Assembly: GCA_000711775.1 (NCBI GenBank)
Contig: ARYC01001871.1
Coordinates: forward strand, 16,818 to 80,817
Origin: Oxytricha trifallax
Taxonomy: Eukaryota > Ciliophora > Spirotrichea > Sporadotrichida > Oxytrichidae
DNA length: 64,000 nucleotides
Direction of reading: 5' to 3'
Positions 45,908 through 58,869 of the stretch are shown here, piece by piece (the first letter of the stretch is position 1; every line of letters begins with the position of its first letter). Made by a program: the position numbers and the translations under genes. The notes beneath the pieces were generated by a model, which saw nothing but the letters and a program-made list of their open reading frames with translations, did no database searches and was not told where the DNA came from.

Positions 45908-48214
45908 TTCAAAGTTTTTATGACAAAATTTTTGTTGTTAGTAAAGAAGAATAGACTAGCTGATTTGCCGCTACCTTCTTAAAACTGAGTCATTTCCTAT
46001 GAGTTTGATTTTGGTGAAAAAGTGCTGTAATATTATTAATCTAGAGTGAAAAAATCTTACTTTATCAAAAAGTCCTCTTGAAAACCGGAGCTTTTTCTTA
46101 TTTGCTTAAATAAATCAGGTCCATACTCAGTAATCTTATAACAAATTTAAATATTCAAAAAATGAATGTACAACTTTTATAACACAAACCTTCTTGCCAT
46201 CTTTATAAAGAATTAATAAAATCAATAATTCTATTACTTGTAATATCAGCAACACAAAGATCCTAATTTTTCTGAAAGAAATCTGCGATATCCATAATAT
46301 AGTTAATGTCGTTGTCTTGCCTAAAAGATTTTAGTTTTAATCGTAAAAAGCTTACAGTTAGTAAGTGAGAGCAGCCTTAGCAAGTTTCAAAATACCTCCC
46401 ACAACTCCAACTACATTTTGATTTTGAACTTTCTATTTCATTAACAAACATTCGCAAATGCTCATCAGAACTGTGTTAATAATCTAAATCAAGGTCTTAT
46501 AATAAATGCTTTCTCTTACAAAATAATTCGTCTTCTACTCTAGAGTCATAGTCATTCTAGTAGTTTTTATTCCAAAAGTATCATCGTTTACATCAACCAA
46601 CTTCTAGAACTTTGATTGATCCTCTTCGACAAATTAAGATTCCTCTCTAAGCTCTCTAGCCTGATTGTCTCCCATTTCAAAATCATCTTCTGAGCTCACT
46701 GATTAAGAATCAACACTTTAGGGAGAAATAGACATGTCCCCGAAAGAAATTAAGGAGTCTTATGTTGTACTTTTTTACTATAAATGAAATTTAAGGATAT
46801 ATTGATAGGAAATTTGGATGAAGCCTTACCTTAATTTTTGGCTGTCTGTACTTCTTTTTAGATTTTCTTTACAAAAGTCTCTGTTAGTAAAAATGCTTAA
46901 CTTAAGCAATAAATATTGGCTCACAGAGAGTAGAGATTGCCAGACACAAAAACGTGATCTTATCTCCAAACAAATACGTCTACATTACATAGATAAGCTT
47001 GAGCATATTGCTTACGTATGTCAGATATTTATAGCCGTCTTCTTCATCATATTAAAAGTATTTATTCTTTCTTGAACCAAAGAGCACAAGCATAACTTGC
47101 ATGCACTGCATAGACATTAAGCAGACTAGATAAAGCGTATATTTTGTCACAAATTTCTTCAACTATAGTATGCTAAAATTAATACAAGATTCAAAAGATA
47201 AATGGAGTTAATAGAATAAAGGTATTCTTACGGTCTATTTGACTATAAATGGAGTCTACTTCATGATTTTGGAGATCAAATAAATTTCTATAGGAACTAG
47301 TATAAAGGGTAGTAACATTAAGATTTCATCATCGCTGTCTGGTTCATGCATTATCCCACATTAAATTGACTCCTAAAGAAGATTTTTAGAGAATTTGAGA
47401 ATGCCTACCTCTACTCCAAATTAGTTGCTTAGAGACATCATAAATGTTAGAATTGTTGAAATAAAAAAAGTAAGTGCATGATAGAATATGATGTATTTCC
47501 TTATTCATTAAAATTTACAAATAATTTGATAAATAAATAATTGCATCTATCATTAACTGGGAAAGTTTTAATTTTAAATGTATCTATTGATCTTGTGTAT
47601 GGGGTCTTTGAGTATCTACTTGATAAGGACAGCCAACCATAGTGCATAAAATTAAGAGAGAAAATCGATGAATGTTTTTATTAGACCAAATGATTGGCAT
47701 AACTCAGTGACTAGTGATCGTGGATAAATCCCTACTCTAATCTCATAGTACACCTAACTCAAATCTGGAAAGGCGAGTTCTTATATTAAAATCAGGGATT
47801 TGTCTATTGTCTGTAACCCCAATATCATCAAGAAAAATCTGCCCATATTTCGTCTAGAAAATAATTGTAAGGACTTATATTGACATACCTTGACTTTGGG
47901 TTTTTATAATTTATATTGCATATAACTTAGTAAATTTTGTCATTTATTCATAAGTTATATGCTATTTAATTTAATTCAATTATAAGTTAAAAGAGTATAG
48001 TGAAAACAGAAATGCTCAAAATAACTATTGAAGAGATAATCATAGCATAATTTAGCCAGTTTGGAATGTGCATATTTATATTTCTATCAAAATTATGTCT
48101 TTCTGATTGTAACACAAGACCTGTATCATTACTAGTACTCATTTCTAAAAATATATTGATTTATTATAATAAATACTTACCATAATTTTGATAGTTTAAA
48201 GTATCTGTATTCAT
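45908..48214 (-). CDS. GPCR-PIPK, 7TM receptor and kinase N-lobe (unit 2)
   Basis: Start ATG at 48214 (MNTDTLNYQNY, then EMSTSNDTGLV). Same introns, including one of 35 nt near 47850-47884 that proves splicing (unit 1 has 36 nt), and the same IES positions. The N-lobe EGSGKSASLFFFT..NFVIK ends at the inverted pointer 45908-45917. One extra base near 47507 at the helix 3-4 IES border would shift the frame unless a different junction is used, so this copy may be impaired or use another pointer. Confidence 0.8.
46136..46176 (-). other. IES of 41 bp, pointer TTATAACA (unit 2)
   Basis: TTATAACA at 46136-46143 and 46177-46184. Removal joins WQEGLCY to KITEYGPDLF. Confidence 0.75.
47907..47966 (-). 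other. IES of 60 bp, pointer TAATTT (unit 2)
   Basis: TAATTT at 47907-47912 and 47967-47972. Removal joins QLIIELN to YKNPKSR. The unit 1 copy uses a shifted pointer (ATAATT) at the same place. Confidence 0.7.
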
Positions 48215-48442
48215 TTAACTTGAATATGATTAATCTTCAGCAAGTTCAACCATTATTAATAATTTAAATTAGAAATGTATAATTTAATTTATTAAAGTAC
48301 TTTCATTAAAATCTTATTAACTCTAAATACATTTGAGATTTATAAATCAGAACAGAATATGGAGATAGTAATTTTCAATAATAATTACTTATAACTTAAG
48401 TTTTAATCATTTAATTAAATAATTTAGGAATTATTATTAACA

Positions 48443-50256
48443 ATGAACGAGGAAAGTTACATGAGTGGAACAGGGAAGAAGTAGAAGCTGTTTACTGATT
48501 ATGAATTACATGAAGGTTGGATTGAAATATGTAAAAATGAGAAGAAATCTCTTATTAAGTAAGTTTATCACACATTTTAATTAAGGAATAATCTTATCTA
48601 ATGATTAATTCAATAATTTTTGCCATTTGAAGGCTATTTTGTGTTATTTAACTGCAATTTATAATAGGTCCATACAATCAAGCATCTAAAACGGTTATGC
48701 AAAAGATCTTGATAGAGCCCAGAAGATTTTAAAAGTGGAGTTAGACAATTAATCAGACTCTGAGGGAGAGTTAGAAAATTTAAATTAAGAGATGATTGGA
48801 GGTATAGACTCGTCCTAAATTTACAAGAAATCTAACCTTTCATCTAGCTTATATCAATCAGAATATTATAGGTCTAAAATTAAGGCGAATAGTTTTAGTA
48901 ACAAAAACAGCAATAATGGGTCGTTACAGAGACCAAGAAAACTAGAGATGCTATTTGAGGACTAAATTATGAATTTAAAAATTTATTCATCTGTAATTTG
49001 CATAGCAAGGTATATTAAATAATTCAAATGAATTTGAAATCTGATAGATATTTAGCTCTTTAAGAGAAGAAATTTGGTTTTACTAAAAAAGAGTTTTCGA
49101 TAAAAAGGAGGTTAGATGCCTTTAGTCTAAAATAAACCTCAAGTTCCCTTTTAAGGAAATGCTTGGCGATAAGCCTAAAGAAAAAATAAGTATAAGAGAA
49201 GGACATCATGAAGAATTCGATAGAATATACAAAGAGATGTGTAATCCTTGGTATCAGAGAAATAAAAATAGCAACGTCTCAGGCTAATCCCCATTCAATA
49301 AAAATAACGTTCCACCTAAGCAATATTTGGAGTACGATTATGAAATAGCCAAGAGTCTTACCAAGTTAGACCCATCTGAGTTCAATCCTAAAAGTGTTCC
49401 CTTAGCTGGAAGAGTAACAGAGATAGGACAAAGGATTCTTGATTTAGGAAGCAAAAAAGCATAGTATATCACTTCAATTAAACTAGGGAACCCAGATTTG
49501 GTGATAGAAGAGGAAGATTTTGTGGGTAGGAGTAAAAAAGTTGCAAATATTGTGAAAAGAAATTTGCTTGAAAAAAGTCCAACGAACAGTTAATCTGAGA
49601 AGTTAGAACTGTAACCAAGTAGTTTTAGTAAATATAGTAGCGTAAGAAATAGTCCTGTAAGATTTTAACTACCAAACATTGATTTGAATTCGTAACTGAA
49701 AAAGCGGGATATCAACTTCTAAAACTTAAAAAATAGATTAAACATGACTTAGTTGCCAACACCCTAAACATCCTCGAAAGAGGATTTACTACTGATTAGA
49801 AATCAAAATAACTAGATTATTGATTAATCACAGATCAACAGTAAAATGAGCACTGATAGACTTTCAATTATTAAAGAAATCAGAAGGCAGAAAAATTAAG
49901 TTAGACTTAAAGAGCGAACTCAATTTATTTCTAAATCCCAGCTATCGATGTCCTAGTTATATAGTAATGAAGGCTCAAAGAAATAAGACTAAGAGATATC
50001 TTCATTTATTCTTCAACGTGATAACACCATTAAGGATTAATCTTTTTATTAAAAACCTAAGAACTTAAATCAAACACAAGCTTTACTATTGCTAAATAAC
50101 TAAAACTAGAGGGATATCAGTAGATCCCCGTCACCTAATAAAGTTATAGAGAAGTACAAGAGAAGAAAGTTTCTAGAAGAATTAGTAACAAGAAGTTCAA
50201 ATTTGAGTTCAAAGAGAGGTTCAGTAATCGCAAAGAAAATAAATTAAGTTGAATGA
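48443..50256 (+). CDS. Unrecognised IES-bearing gene, unit 2 copy
   Basis: ATG 48443 to TGA 50254-50256, collinear with 25610-27427, with the same intron and the IES 48969-49027. At about 49084 a run of six A replaces seven A of unit 1. The frame is therefore shifted there (TKKEFSIKRR versus TKKRVFDKK), while the downstream part is conserved in the unit 1 frame. Either this copy is frameshifted or the homopolymer is an assembly error. Confidence 0.55.
48969..49027 (+). other. IES of 59 bp, pointer ATGAATTT (unit 2)
   Basis: ATGAATTT at 48969-48976 and 49028-49035. Internal sequence differs from unit 1, but position and length are kept. Confidence 0.75.
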
Positions 50257-50545
50257 AGTTAATCAGTATTTTTAATTTGATAATTTAATTTTATTGTTTA
50301 CAAAATACGAATATTTAATTGAATATTCAACTATCTAGGATCTATTTATTATATTTTCAACTATAGGATTTTTAATATAAGTCTATGTTAGGATTGTTTA
50401 ATTAAGTCCCATTTATCATAATTTCTCTTTTATTTTTGTTCCAACAATGAATTAACATACAGTTTCTAATTTTATTTCCTTCATCACTCATAATCTCACA
50501 ATTTTTATAAAATTGATTTGTATTTATAGCTTCATCACTACTTTT

Positions 50546-52620
50546 TCACTAAATTTATGCATTATCTTAATTTATTTGCAAAAATAATAGTCTAATTTGA
50601 GATGTCATCTTTGACTATATCGATTATTCAATGAAGAATAAGAGTGCTGAATAATTCTAGTTGCTCTATATTTTCCCCAATTTTAATGTTAAAATTAGCA
50701 TTTGTATTAAGTCGTGTGGAACAATGTCACTTTTTAATTTTATTAGAGGTTTAAATCAATTAGTTTTACCCTTACTTGACTGTGAGACTACATTTTAATC
50801 CCCTATCTTAATAAGAAATCATACTATTAATAATAATGAAGTATTAAAATATATGCTTATTTTAAAAGCAATAAACAATTTATTTCTATGGCTATTTATA
50901 TAATAATTTTTTATTTTAATTGCTTTTATTCATAGATAATCTATGTGTTAAGCATAGATACCATTAAAATTTATTGTTGCAAGAATTCAAAAGAAGTTGG
51001 AATTCCAAATTGGGAAACTATATTTACTATCTATCATAAATGAACTTTGGAATGTTTCTGTGTTATAGTCACTCTTTTCCTTCCAAGTGTATTGCATGCA
51101 TCATTTAAATCTTATATTATGTTAATTCTTTATCAATTTTCATTTGCTTATGATAAATTAAGCAACAATTTTCTGTATTAAGCGAGTATAATTAAAATGG
51201 GGAGACTGTTAAAATTAAATCAAAAAAGAGATCAAATAAAATTATGTTCATCTTAATATACATGTGTTAAGATAAAAGTCACTAATTTGAAATATGTTTG
51301 AGTATATCCTTATTTAACTTTAATTAATTAATCAACCATTTAAAAATGGAATTTTTGTTTTTTTTCAACTTTTCTGATTTATTTCTATTTTAGCGCAGTG
51401 ATCAAGTTGATGTTGTAGCTGATCTCTAAGTTTTTCTTAAGTTTTTCATAGTATCTTCAGGGTATCTTCAGGATATCTTCTTTGAAAAATAAAAAGTGTG
51501 GAGAGTGTGGAGTTTAGCATCTCTAATAACAGTGGAAATAGCATCAATATCATCAATATTCTCAAAATCAAGCATTATTAGGAGTCTGATTGAAATTCTA
51601 GAGAATTTCAAAATTTTACATCACTGATTTTTTCTTCGTTTTCAACAACATTATCTTCATCATCATCTTCAATAGTAGGTTTCACATCTATGAATTTTAG
51701 AAAAACTAGATATTTTAGAAAAAATCTCAGACTCCTTATAATGCTTGATTTTGAGAATATTGGTGATATTGATGCTATTTCCACTGTTATTGGTGATGCT
51801 AAACTCCACACTCTCCACACTTATTATTTTTCAAGGAAGATATCCTGAAGATACCCTGAAGATATCTATGAAAAATTTATGAAAAACTTAGAAATCAGTA
51901 CAGCATCAACTAGTTACTGCGCTAAAATAGAAATAAATCAGAAAAGTTGAAGAAAAAAAAAAATTCAATTTTTAGATAGTTGATTTATTAATTAAAGTTA
52001 AATAAGCATCCACTCAAACATATTTCAAATTAGTGACAGTTTTATCTTAACACATGTATATTGATATGAACATAATTTTATTTGATCTCTTTTTTTATTT
52101 ATTTTTAACAGTCTCCCCATTTTAATTATACTCGCTTAATAGTAATTCTAGGATTATTATTCTATGACTAGTTAAGATTGAAGAGTATTAGGGTTATTAA
52201 TTGGTAAACTTTTCCCCAATATACTGTCACTTTAACCTCCTTATCGATGGGCTATTAATTTTCAATCTTTTTAATACGCAGAGGCCTTAAACTTTTAAGG
52301 TGAAAGTAAGAGGATTCATCAAAATTTGTAAAGTCAAGCTATTCATACATTAATCCCAAAGTCAAATTAATTGGCGTCCTATAATCTAAGCATCTTAATA
52401 CTCGTATTATCCTTAACTAAATTAAAAGATATTATATAAAATTAAACTCTCTTGAAATCTATATTGGATGCAACTGTGTTTTTAATCTTTAAGAGATATG
52501 CAATATTTTATTTCTCTAACATAGATAACTCCCATTATTTATGTAAATTGTCAAGGTTGTTTTATAGCTCTGCTCTTTTAAGTATTAGGGTTGCAAAAAA
52601 AAGTGTAAATTGTTTTTAAA
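50546..52620 (-). CDS. Unrecognised minus-strand gene, unit 2 copy
   Basis: Same parts as 27714-29800: the ELQNNLDNLHKQWELSMLEK segment, the 28-bp IES at 52330-52357, the foldback at 51177-52140, and downstream segments ending at TGA 50546. The coding parts are almost unchanged from unit 1, while the foldback loop has several substitutions. Confidence 0.5.
51177..52140. mobile_element. Foldback element, unit 2 copy (964 bp)
   Basis: Same ends (ATTAAGCGAG and complement) and site as 28346-29313. The arms now mismatch each other at several positions, for example the ATCTCTAA/ATCACCAA difference near 51520. Confidence 0.75.
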
Positions 52621-52682
52621 GACCATGTTTTTATATTTAAATAAATTAAAATAATAAAGACATTGAATATTATAATAAAAAT

Positions 52683-53876
52683 CCCAAAACCCCTTAATGA
52701 GTTTTATATGTGTTTTTATTGATGAGGGTAATGTTGAGGATTAGGGTTTATCTAAGCAAGGAAGTATCATTTTTCACTAGTTATGAATTTTGAAAATTTA
52801 ATATGATCATCATTTTAATACTCAACTTATATGTTTTCATATTTATATACATGTTATACCATTTTTATTATAAAAAGATAAGTTTGAGAGACATTGTTAT
52901 CTGTTTTACATTTTTTTCATAAGTTATAACTTTTCCTGATCGTTTTTATGAATTTAGATGATTGCATCTTTTTCAAAAATTGGCATTTATGCACAAATAT
53001 TTTTGAAGTTTTCACAAAAAGTTATTTTCAAAATAAATTCAACACTTTAATTCCTTTTAGCTTGCGTTCTTTATTATCATATTTTCTTCCAATAGAAAAA
53101 AATTTGGTAACATAAGTAAAATTTAAATGAAAAATATGTATAAAATGAGTGATTTTAAGGTGATTGATATCAACAATCATGTAATGATTTAGTTACAGAA
53201 GTATTATAAATGGATATCAATCTTAAAATTTTGTATTTCTAATTTCTATTAATTTTAGGACACCTATCAAATATGGGTATCTTATAGGAGGTCAACCCTG
53301 TAAAGAGAAATGGAGAAAGTTTGCAAAAACTGCATCAAATTTCAGAGATAGATTTCCATTTTAACCAATTAAATTCCATTAAATTAGTACTAAATTTATT
53401 TAATTTAATTAGTACCGGTACTAAATTTGTTAAATTTTAATTGGTGCCAAAACTTAATTAGTACCTAGTTTTAAACTAATGAGGTTTTAATGGAAAAGTT
53501 CCAAAATGGTTCAAAACCTAATTGGTACCAGTACCAATATGAATTTTTTATAAGTTGGTACCAAAAAATTTTAAAAAATAGAGTTCCTAAGAATTAAAAG
53601 AAGATGCTTTCATAAAATTAGCTATTCAAATAAATAAGCAAAGCAAACAATTAATGTACTATCATTAAAATTTTCGTAATGAAATAATTTCTTCATAGCA
53701 TTTATGTAGATGTAATGATGGTAAAAAATAAAATATTAAATATCTCAACCATGAAAATAATAAATAACATTGAATCTAACAACAAAAATAACAAATCAAA
53801 AAGAAACCCTAATCCACAACATTACCCTCATCAATCAAAACACATATAAAACTCATTATGGGGTTTTGGGGTTTTG
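52683..53876. mobile_element. TBE-like element, unit 2/3 boundary
   Basis: 1194 bp, with the same C4A4/G4T4-ended inverted repeats and AAT flanks (52680-52682, 53877-53879) as 29856-31067. Its position at both unit boundaries suggests that it was copied with the unit. Confidence 0.75.
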
Positions 53877-54014
53877 AATATTTTGATCAATTTCCAGCAA
53901 AAAATGGAATTGTACCTAATAATAATTTAAATATTTAAGTAAGTGATTTATAATTTTTGGCATTTAAGTAAATTATAGTTTAATTATTAATATATTATTA
54001 AATAGCAAATACTC

Positions 54015-55191
54015 ATGGACAACTAGCAACCACGCAAATAGAACTTCGCAAGAAAGATTTGCACTCAAAGATAAGGATAAGATCCCCAATAAACCTAAGA
54101 AGAAGCTCTCCCCAGTTAACAGCCAAGCTAAATCTTAAATCAATCCTTAGTATCTCCATAATAAAGAGATGACACTCCTTTCTAGGAGTTTAAGAATTTT
54201 GAATAATTCACAGATTTCGGAAATAAAAGATAAAGAACTTCTCTTCAAACAGCGATTACTACCACCAACAACTTGAGTACAGATCTCACAATAATGCTTA
54301 CTCCATTTTAAGGTCAAGTCGATTAAACTTAAAATTAATATCCAGGTGTATTTGACTTCAAGAACGATAGGTTTTTCTCATCCATAAAAGTACTTAAAGA
54401 AGAGATTTCAAAATTACCAAGTTTGACTTTAAATGACAAAGAGATTCTCTTAGAATTTGACAAGATATTCAGTTTAGTCACAGATGATGCTGATATCCAA
54501 TGCAAAGATCATTTTTATAAATGCATAAAATATACTAAAATAATAAACAATCAAGTTAGGCTTTCATATTAGTATGAAAGGGAGGAATACAATTTAATAA
54601 TAAAATATGATCCATCCATCTAGAAGATCAAAGACTTTGATTCAATAGAAGAAGATATCAATAACGATCTTTCACAAAATAGGTAGGTATTAATTTTGTA
54701 TTAATTGTTTTTATAGAATAATTTCTAGAATTATTTTGATTGCATTCGCCAAGAAATGGGAGAAGAACTGCTCCAATGTTAGAATAAGATACATATTGAA
54801 TAGACTACAGAATTTAGATGCATGTATTTAGAGCACTAGATAATTCAAGATTTACGATAAGTATCAAGAAATATTCTAAAAGTCCATAAAATCTATCTTA
54901 CTGGAAATTAGTGTTGAAGATTAACTGTCATCAGAAGCTTTTAAAGGGGCCTCATCTTAAGTATCAAGAGACCAAGCAGGGTAATTGGTCTAAGGTAATG
55001 ATATGAGATTATCAAATATTGAGCGCACCGCCCTTGAGAAAGTGGCTCAATATTAATCTTCAAAGGATTTAGAGTTTAAGAACATGATGGAGAATTCACA
55101 CGCACAAACAGGGGCTAAAACTGATTCTGAGAAAATGGAAGATGCAGCAAGCAAATAGAAAAAAGTGATGGAAGGCTCTTATCAGTCATGA
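54015..55191 (+). CDS. Family gene C, unit 3 copy, intact
   Basis: ATG 54015 to TGA 55189-55191, intron 54683-54716 (34 nt), 380 aa, same as the unit 2 copy. The upstream palindrome TTAAATATTTAA is at 53927-53938. Confidence 0.72.
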
Positions 55192-57096
55192 ACATTCAAA
55201 GTACACATTGACACAATTAAATGAGATAGACGTATTATAAAAATATAATTAAAAAGGGGAAATTAAACTGTTTTTAATGAGGGTGGGAATTAATTTCATG
55301 GCTATACTTAATTTTTAACAAATATTAATTAAATAATTCCAGCTATTTTATATTAGAAAAAGATAATTATATTATTTAGGTTAATTATGACAATTTATTA
55401 AAATATATTTTTTAGTAAATATTTTAATTCAAAGTAATATTTTTAAATCTTTTTATTTAGAAAGTTACCTGATGATGAATTGAATATTTTGTGAAGATAT
55501 ATAAAAAGATTATTTAAAAATGGTGAAGGTGAAACATCATTAACTACTAAGATGCTCTAAAATAGAAATGATTTGAAAAAGTGAAGAAAATTAAAATATC
55601 AGAAAAATACATGCTAATTATCAAATTATTTAGTGACTAGCAGCAATGAAATTAATTTGAAACATCTACAGTTGAAAAAAATATTAGTAAAATTTTTAAA
55701 ACAAACATTTTCAAGCATTTTATTTTCATAATGAAAATCTCCTTATACTTTCTCAATATTTTATATGAATATTTATTTCGCATAAAATAAAACATTTAAA
55801 TTAAATTTGATTGTTATAATATTTAAAATAAATATTTAACCACTTTATTTTATTTCAATTAATATAATTATATATCTTAGAATCAATTAATAGAACTTAA
55901 TTTAATATTGCCTATAATTTAATTTAAATTATACCGTGCCAATATTGAATAAAATTACGATATAATTTAACGCACCCCCTTAAATAAAACAATTAGAATG
56001 TTTATGCAACTTATGAATCATTATTGTGTATATAGATTATAAAATTATATTAGAAAAATATTAAAAAAATCTAAACTATCTATGTTTAATATTGTAAAAA
56101 TATAATCAATTTAAAAAATACAAATTTAATCATACAAATTTTACTGTTGCAAATATCAACCCACTGATCATATTGCAAACTTAATATATTTTTCGTAAAT
56201 TTTTCTTTAATCTTAAAGAATATAAGGTCTTTTGACTTTTCCTAATAAATTTATCATATTGAAATGAATAATAAATCCTCTAATACAAAAGAGATTATGA
56301 ATTATTTTTGAATGAGAGATGTTTGAATTAATTTAAGGATTTTACTATGTAATTTTGAAACTAATGTTTTAAAAAAGAACTAAAATGTTAAAATTTTAAA
56401 CAGATTTATAAAGTAAATAGAAGAAAAAAACTAGTGAATACCAAAATATTTTTGTTAAACAAACGAGATGTTGCTTTTTAGATAAATGCAGAAAGATTTC
56501 ATTTTCAAAGCTTGAGTATGTCATCAAGAAATATTATAATAGGAATAAATATAACAGACTATAGCTATTTGAGAGAATATATTCTATGTTATTGAGAAAA
56601 ATTGACTCAAAATATATTATTTGTCTTATTCAATATTTTAAAACAATTAATAATAGTTTTTAGGTAATGTTCAATTTAAACATATCTCCTTTGTGAAATG
56701 GAAGAATCTATTGAAAAATGTTAATTCAATATTGATTTACTTTATTTGAAAGCATAAAATAATAAATGCAGTAGCTTGATTTCCAAATGAAAGATTTGAG
56801 ATCAGTAAGTTTCATTTATATTTTATTTAATACATTAATTTGTAAAGATTTTTTTATCGAGTATTTTTTCATTTTTTCCTAAAAATGGGGAAAAATAAAG
56901 TTTAAAAGCAAGAATTCTGAAATCCATTTCATAAAATCAACATGTTGGAATGACAGAGTGAAAGATTAATTCTCTAAATACTATTTTAAGAATCATCAAA
57001 TCAATTAGGAGATAATATAGAGGAAAATTATTAAAATAAAAAAAGTAATGGCTTTTCTGCTCAACCAGGCTTATATACCACAAAGTAAGGATTATT
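55192..57096. other. AT-rich, as 32383-34287
   Basis: Same content as unit 2: only the broken copy of the 13151 ORF near 56490-56700. Confidence 0.45.
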
Positions 57097-57477
57097 ATGG
57101 AGAGCTTCGATGTAACTAAGTCAGAGAAGAATTTAAAAAATTAAAATAAAAAAGTACAATAAACACGTAAACGGAAATGGTAATAACAGAGGATTTGGAA
57201 TTAATGGAAAAAAGCTATATTTTCTTATATACTTAATAGGATAAACCGATTCTCAATCCTAAAAAGATTAAAAAGTAACTAGATTAGAAAAAAAGAAAAT
57301 GGAGAGAAGAGTGCAAATGAATCATTTCATTTGAACCTTTTACAATTAGAAAAATTAAGATAAAACAGAGAAGCTAAATAGATTTCAATATTATGTGTGA
57401 AAAACATACAACTCAATAATTTTTTAATTTACGTAAGTTTATTCTGTAATTTAAAATTTCACACTTAATATATCTGA
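57097..57477 (+). CDS. Basic hypothetical protein MESFDV..., unit 3
   Basis: Same 126-aa frame as 34288-34668. Confidence 0.42.
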
Positions 57478-57897
57478 TAATTAAAATTAAAATATCTAGA
57501 ATAATCCACATTAGCAGCAAAAAAAAAGAAATCAATTTCAATAAATAGTAAATTCTTACATTATTATTAAAAGTCTTCACTTTTGAAAACCCTTTAACTA
57601 ATCTATAAATCACTCCTTAATGCTATTCTTAGAGAGGGTACAAATTTGATTTAGTTATTTTAAGTTAATTTAATTATCTCTTTACATTTATTTTGTATGA
57701 GGCATTAATTAGTTTTTGAATATTAATTTATATAATTAGCTTGCAGCTTTAATTATTTCAATGATTTAAATATTTAAAGCAATAGTCAAGATTTTAATCT
57801 TAATAAATCTTGAGTTGAATACAAGTAATTAAAATTAAAATTAAATTTTAATTTTAATTTAATTTAATTTCAAATCAAGTTTAAATTTAAATTGGAA

Positions 57898-58869
57898 ATG
57901 GCAGGCCCAAAGCAATTCGATAGAAACCAACAAAGAGCTCCTTAAAATACTGGCAACTTGGATGCACTTGAGCGATTAAGGTAACTGAGACAGAAGTTGG
58001 CAGTAAGTGAGAGATTAGAGCTATAAAAACTGTAAAATCAGAAGGAAATGAATTAATTATCTAATGCTAATGCACTTGAAGAAGAACTGAAAGAATGCTA
58101 TCAAAGTAAACGAGTGAAAATAGAGCATGAATCAAGTGCAGCACAGGATGAAAATCAATCAAGTAGATAAGTACACAGCAAATAGCACAATGGACACTAA
58201 GAAATTTCAGCGTTAGATGAAGGAAACGATGCGATGAATGAAGATATGGAAAATGTTCAAGACCAAGAGGGCTATGCCTGTAAGGAAGAATGATTATTGG
58301 AGTTTTTACTAGACATGCTAAATATTTCACAGATAATCAAGAATTAAGAGACAAACTAATGTATTTCGATGATTTCACCTACAGCCTAAAAGGCCATGAT
58401 TAGGATTTCAATGAGGAACTCTAAAGATTTTACAAATCATTATTGAAAGAGCTTCTTACTATAAGGTACGATGCTATTACGACAGTTGATAAGTTAAAAG
58501 TTGAATGTATAAATGGTTAAGTAGGAGGGAACTAGTCGCAATATACTCAAATCAGCTGTGGAGAAATTAATTAACAAATTTTTTCCTGTTAATATACAAG
58601 CAAACGATAGAATTATCTCAATTTAGTCTAATTCTTAGTAACTCTCTCTTGAGATTATCGATTAAGGCAAATCATTGAAAACATAAGGGAATAACAGAAA
58701 TAATATCAAAATGAAAATGATTCATTGAGATAGATAATTGAGAAGGAAAGAATAGAAAGAAGAGCAGACTAAGAACAGCATGCAAAGGAGAGAGAATAAG
58801 ATAGAGCTTTGATTTATTGCTAGATCGCTCTAATCAATTTTTTAATTATTTTTATCAGTTAAGTTCTTA
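57898..58869 (+). pseudogene. Family gene D, unit 3 copy
   Basis: Same first frame (131 aa to TGA 58291-58293) and the same later frame changes as 35089-36060. Palindrome at 57767-57778. Confidence 0.5.

Larger units (their letters stand above)
31068..53876. repeat. Tandem unit 2
   Basis: About 22.8 kb. The 31068-40550 part is nearly identical to 53877-63400 of unit 3 (scattered single-base indels and a 19-bp change in the poly-G element). The 40600-53876 part matches unit 1 16760-31067 with moderate divergence. Confidence 0.85.
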
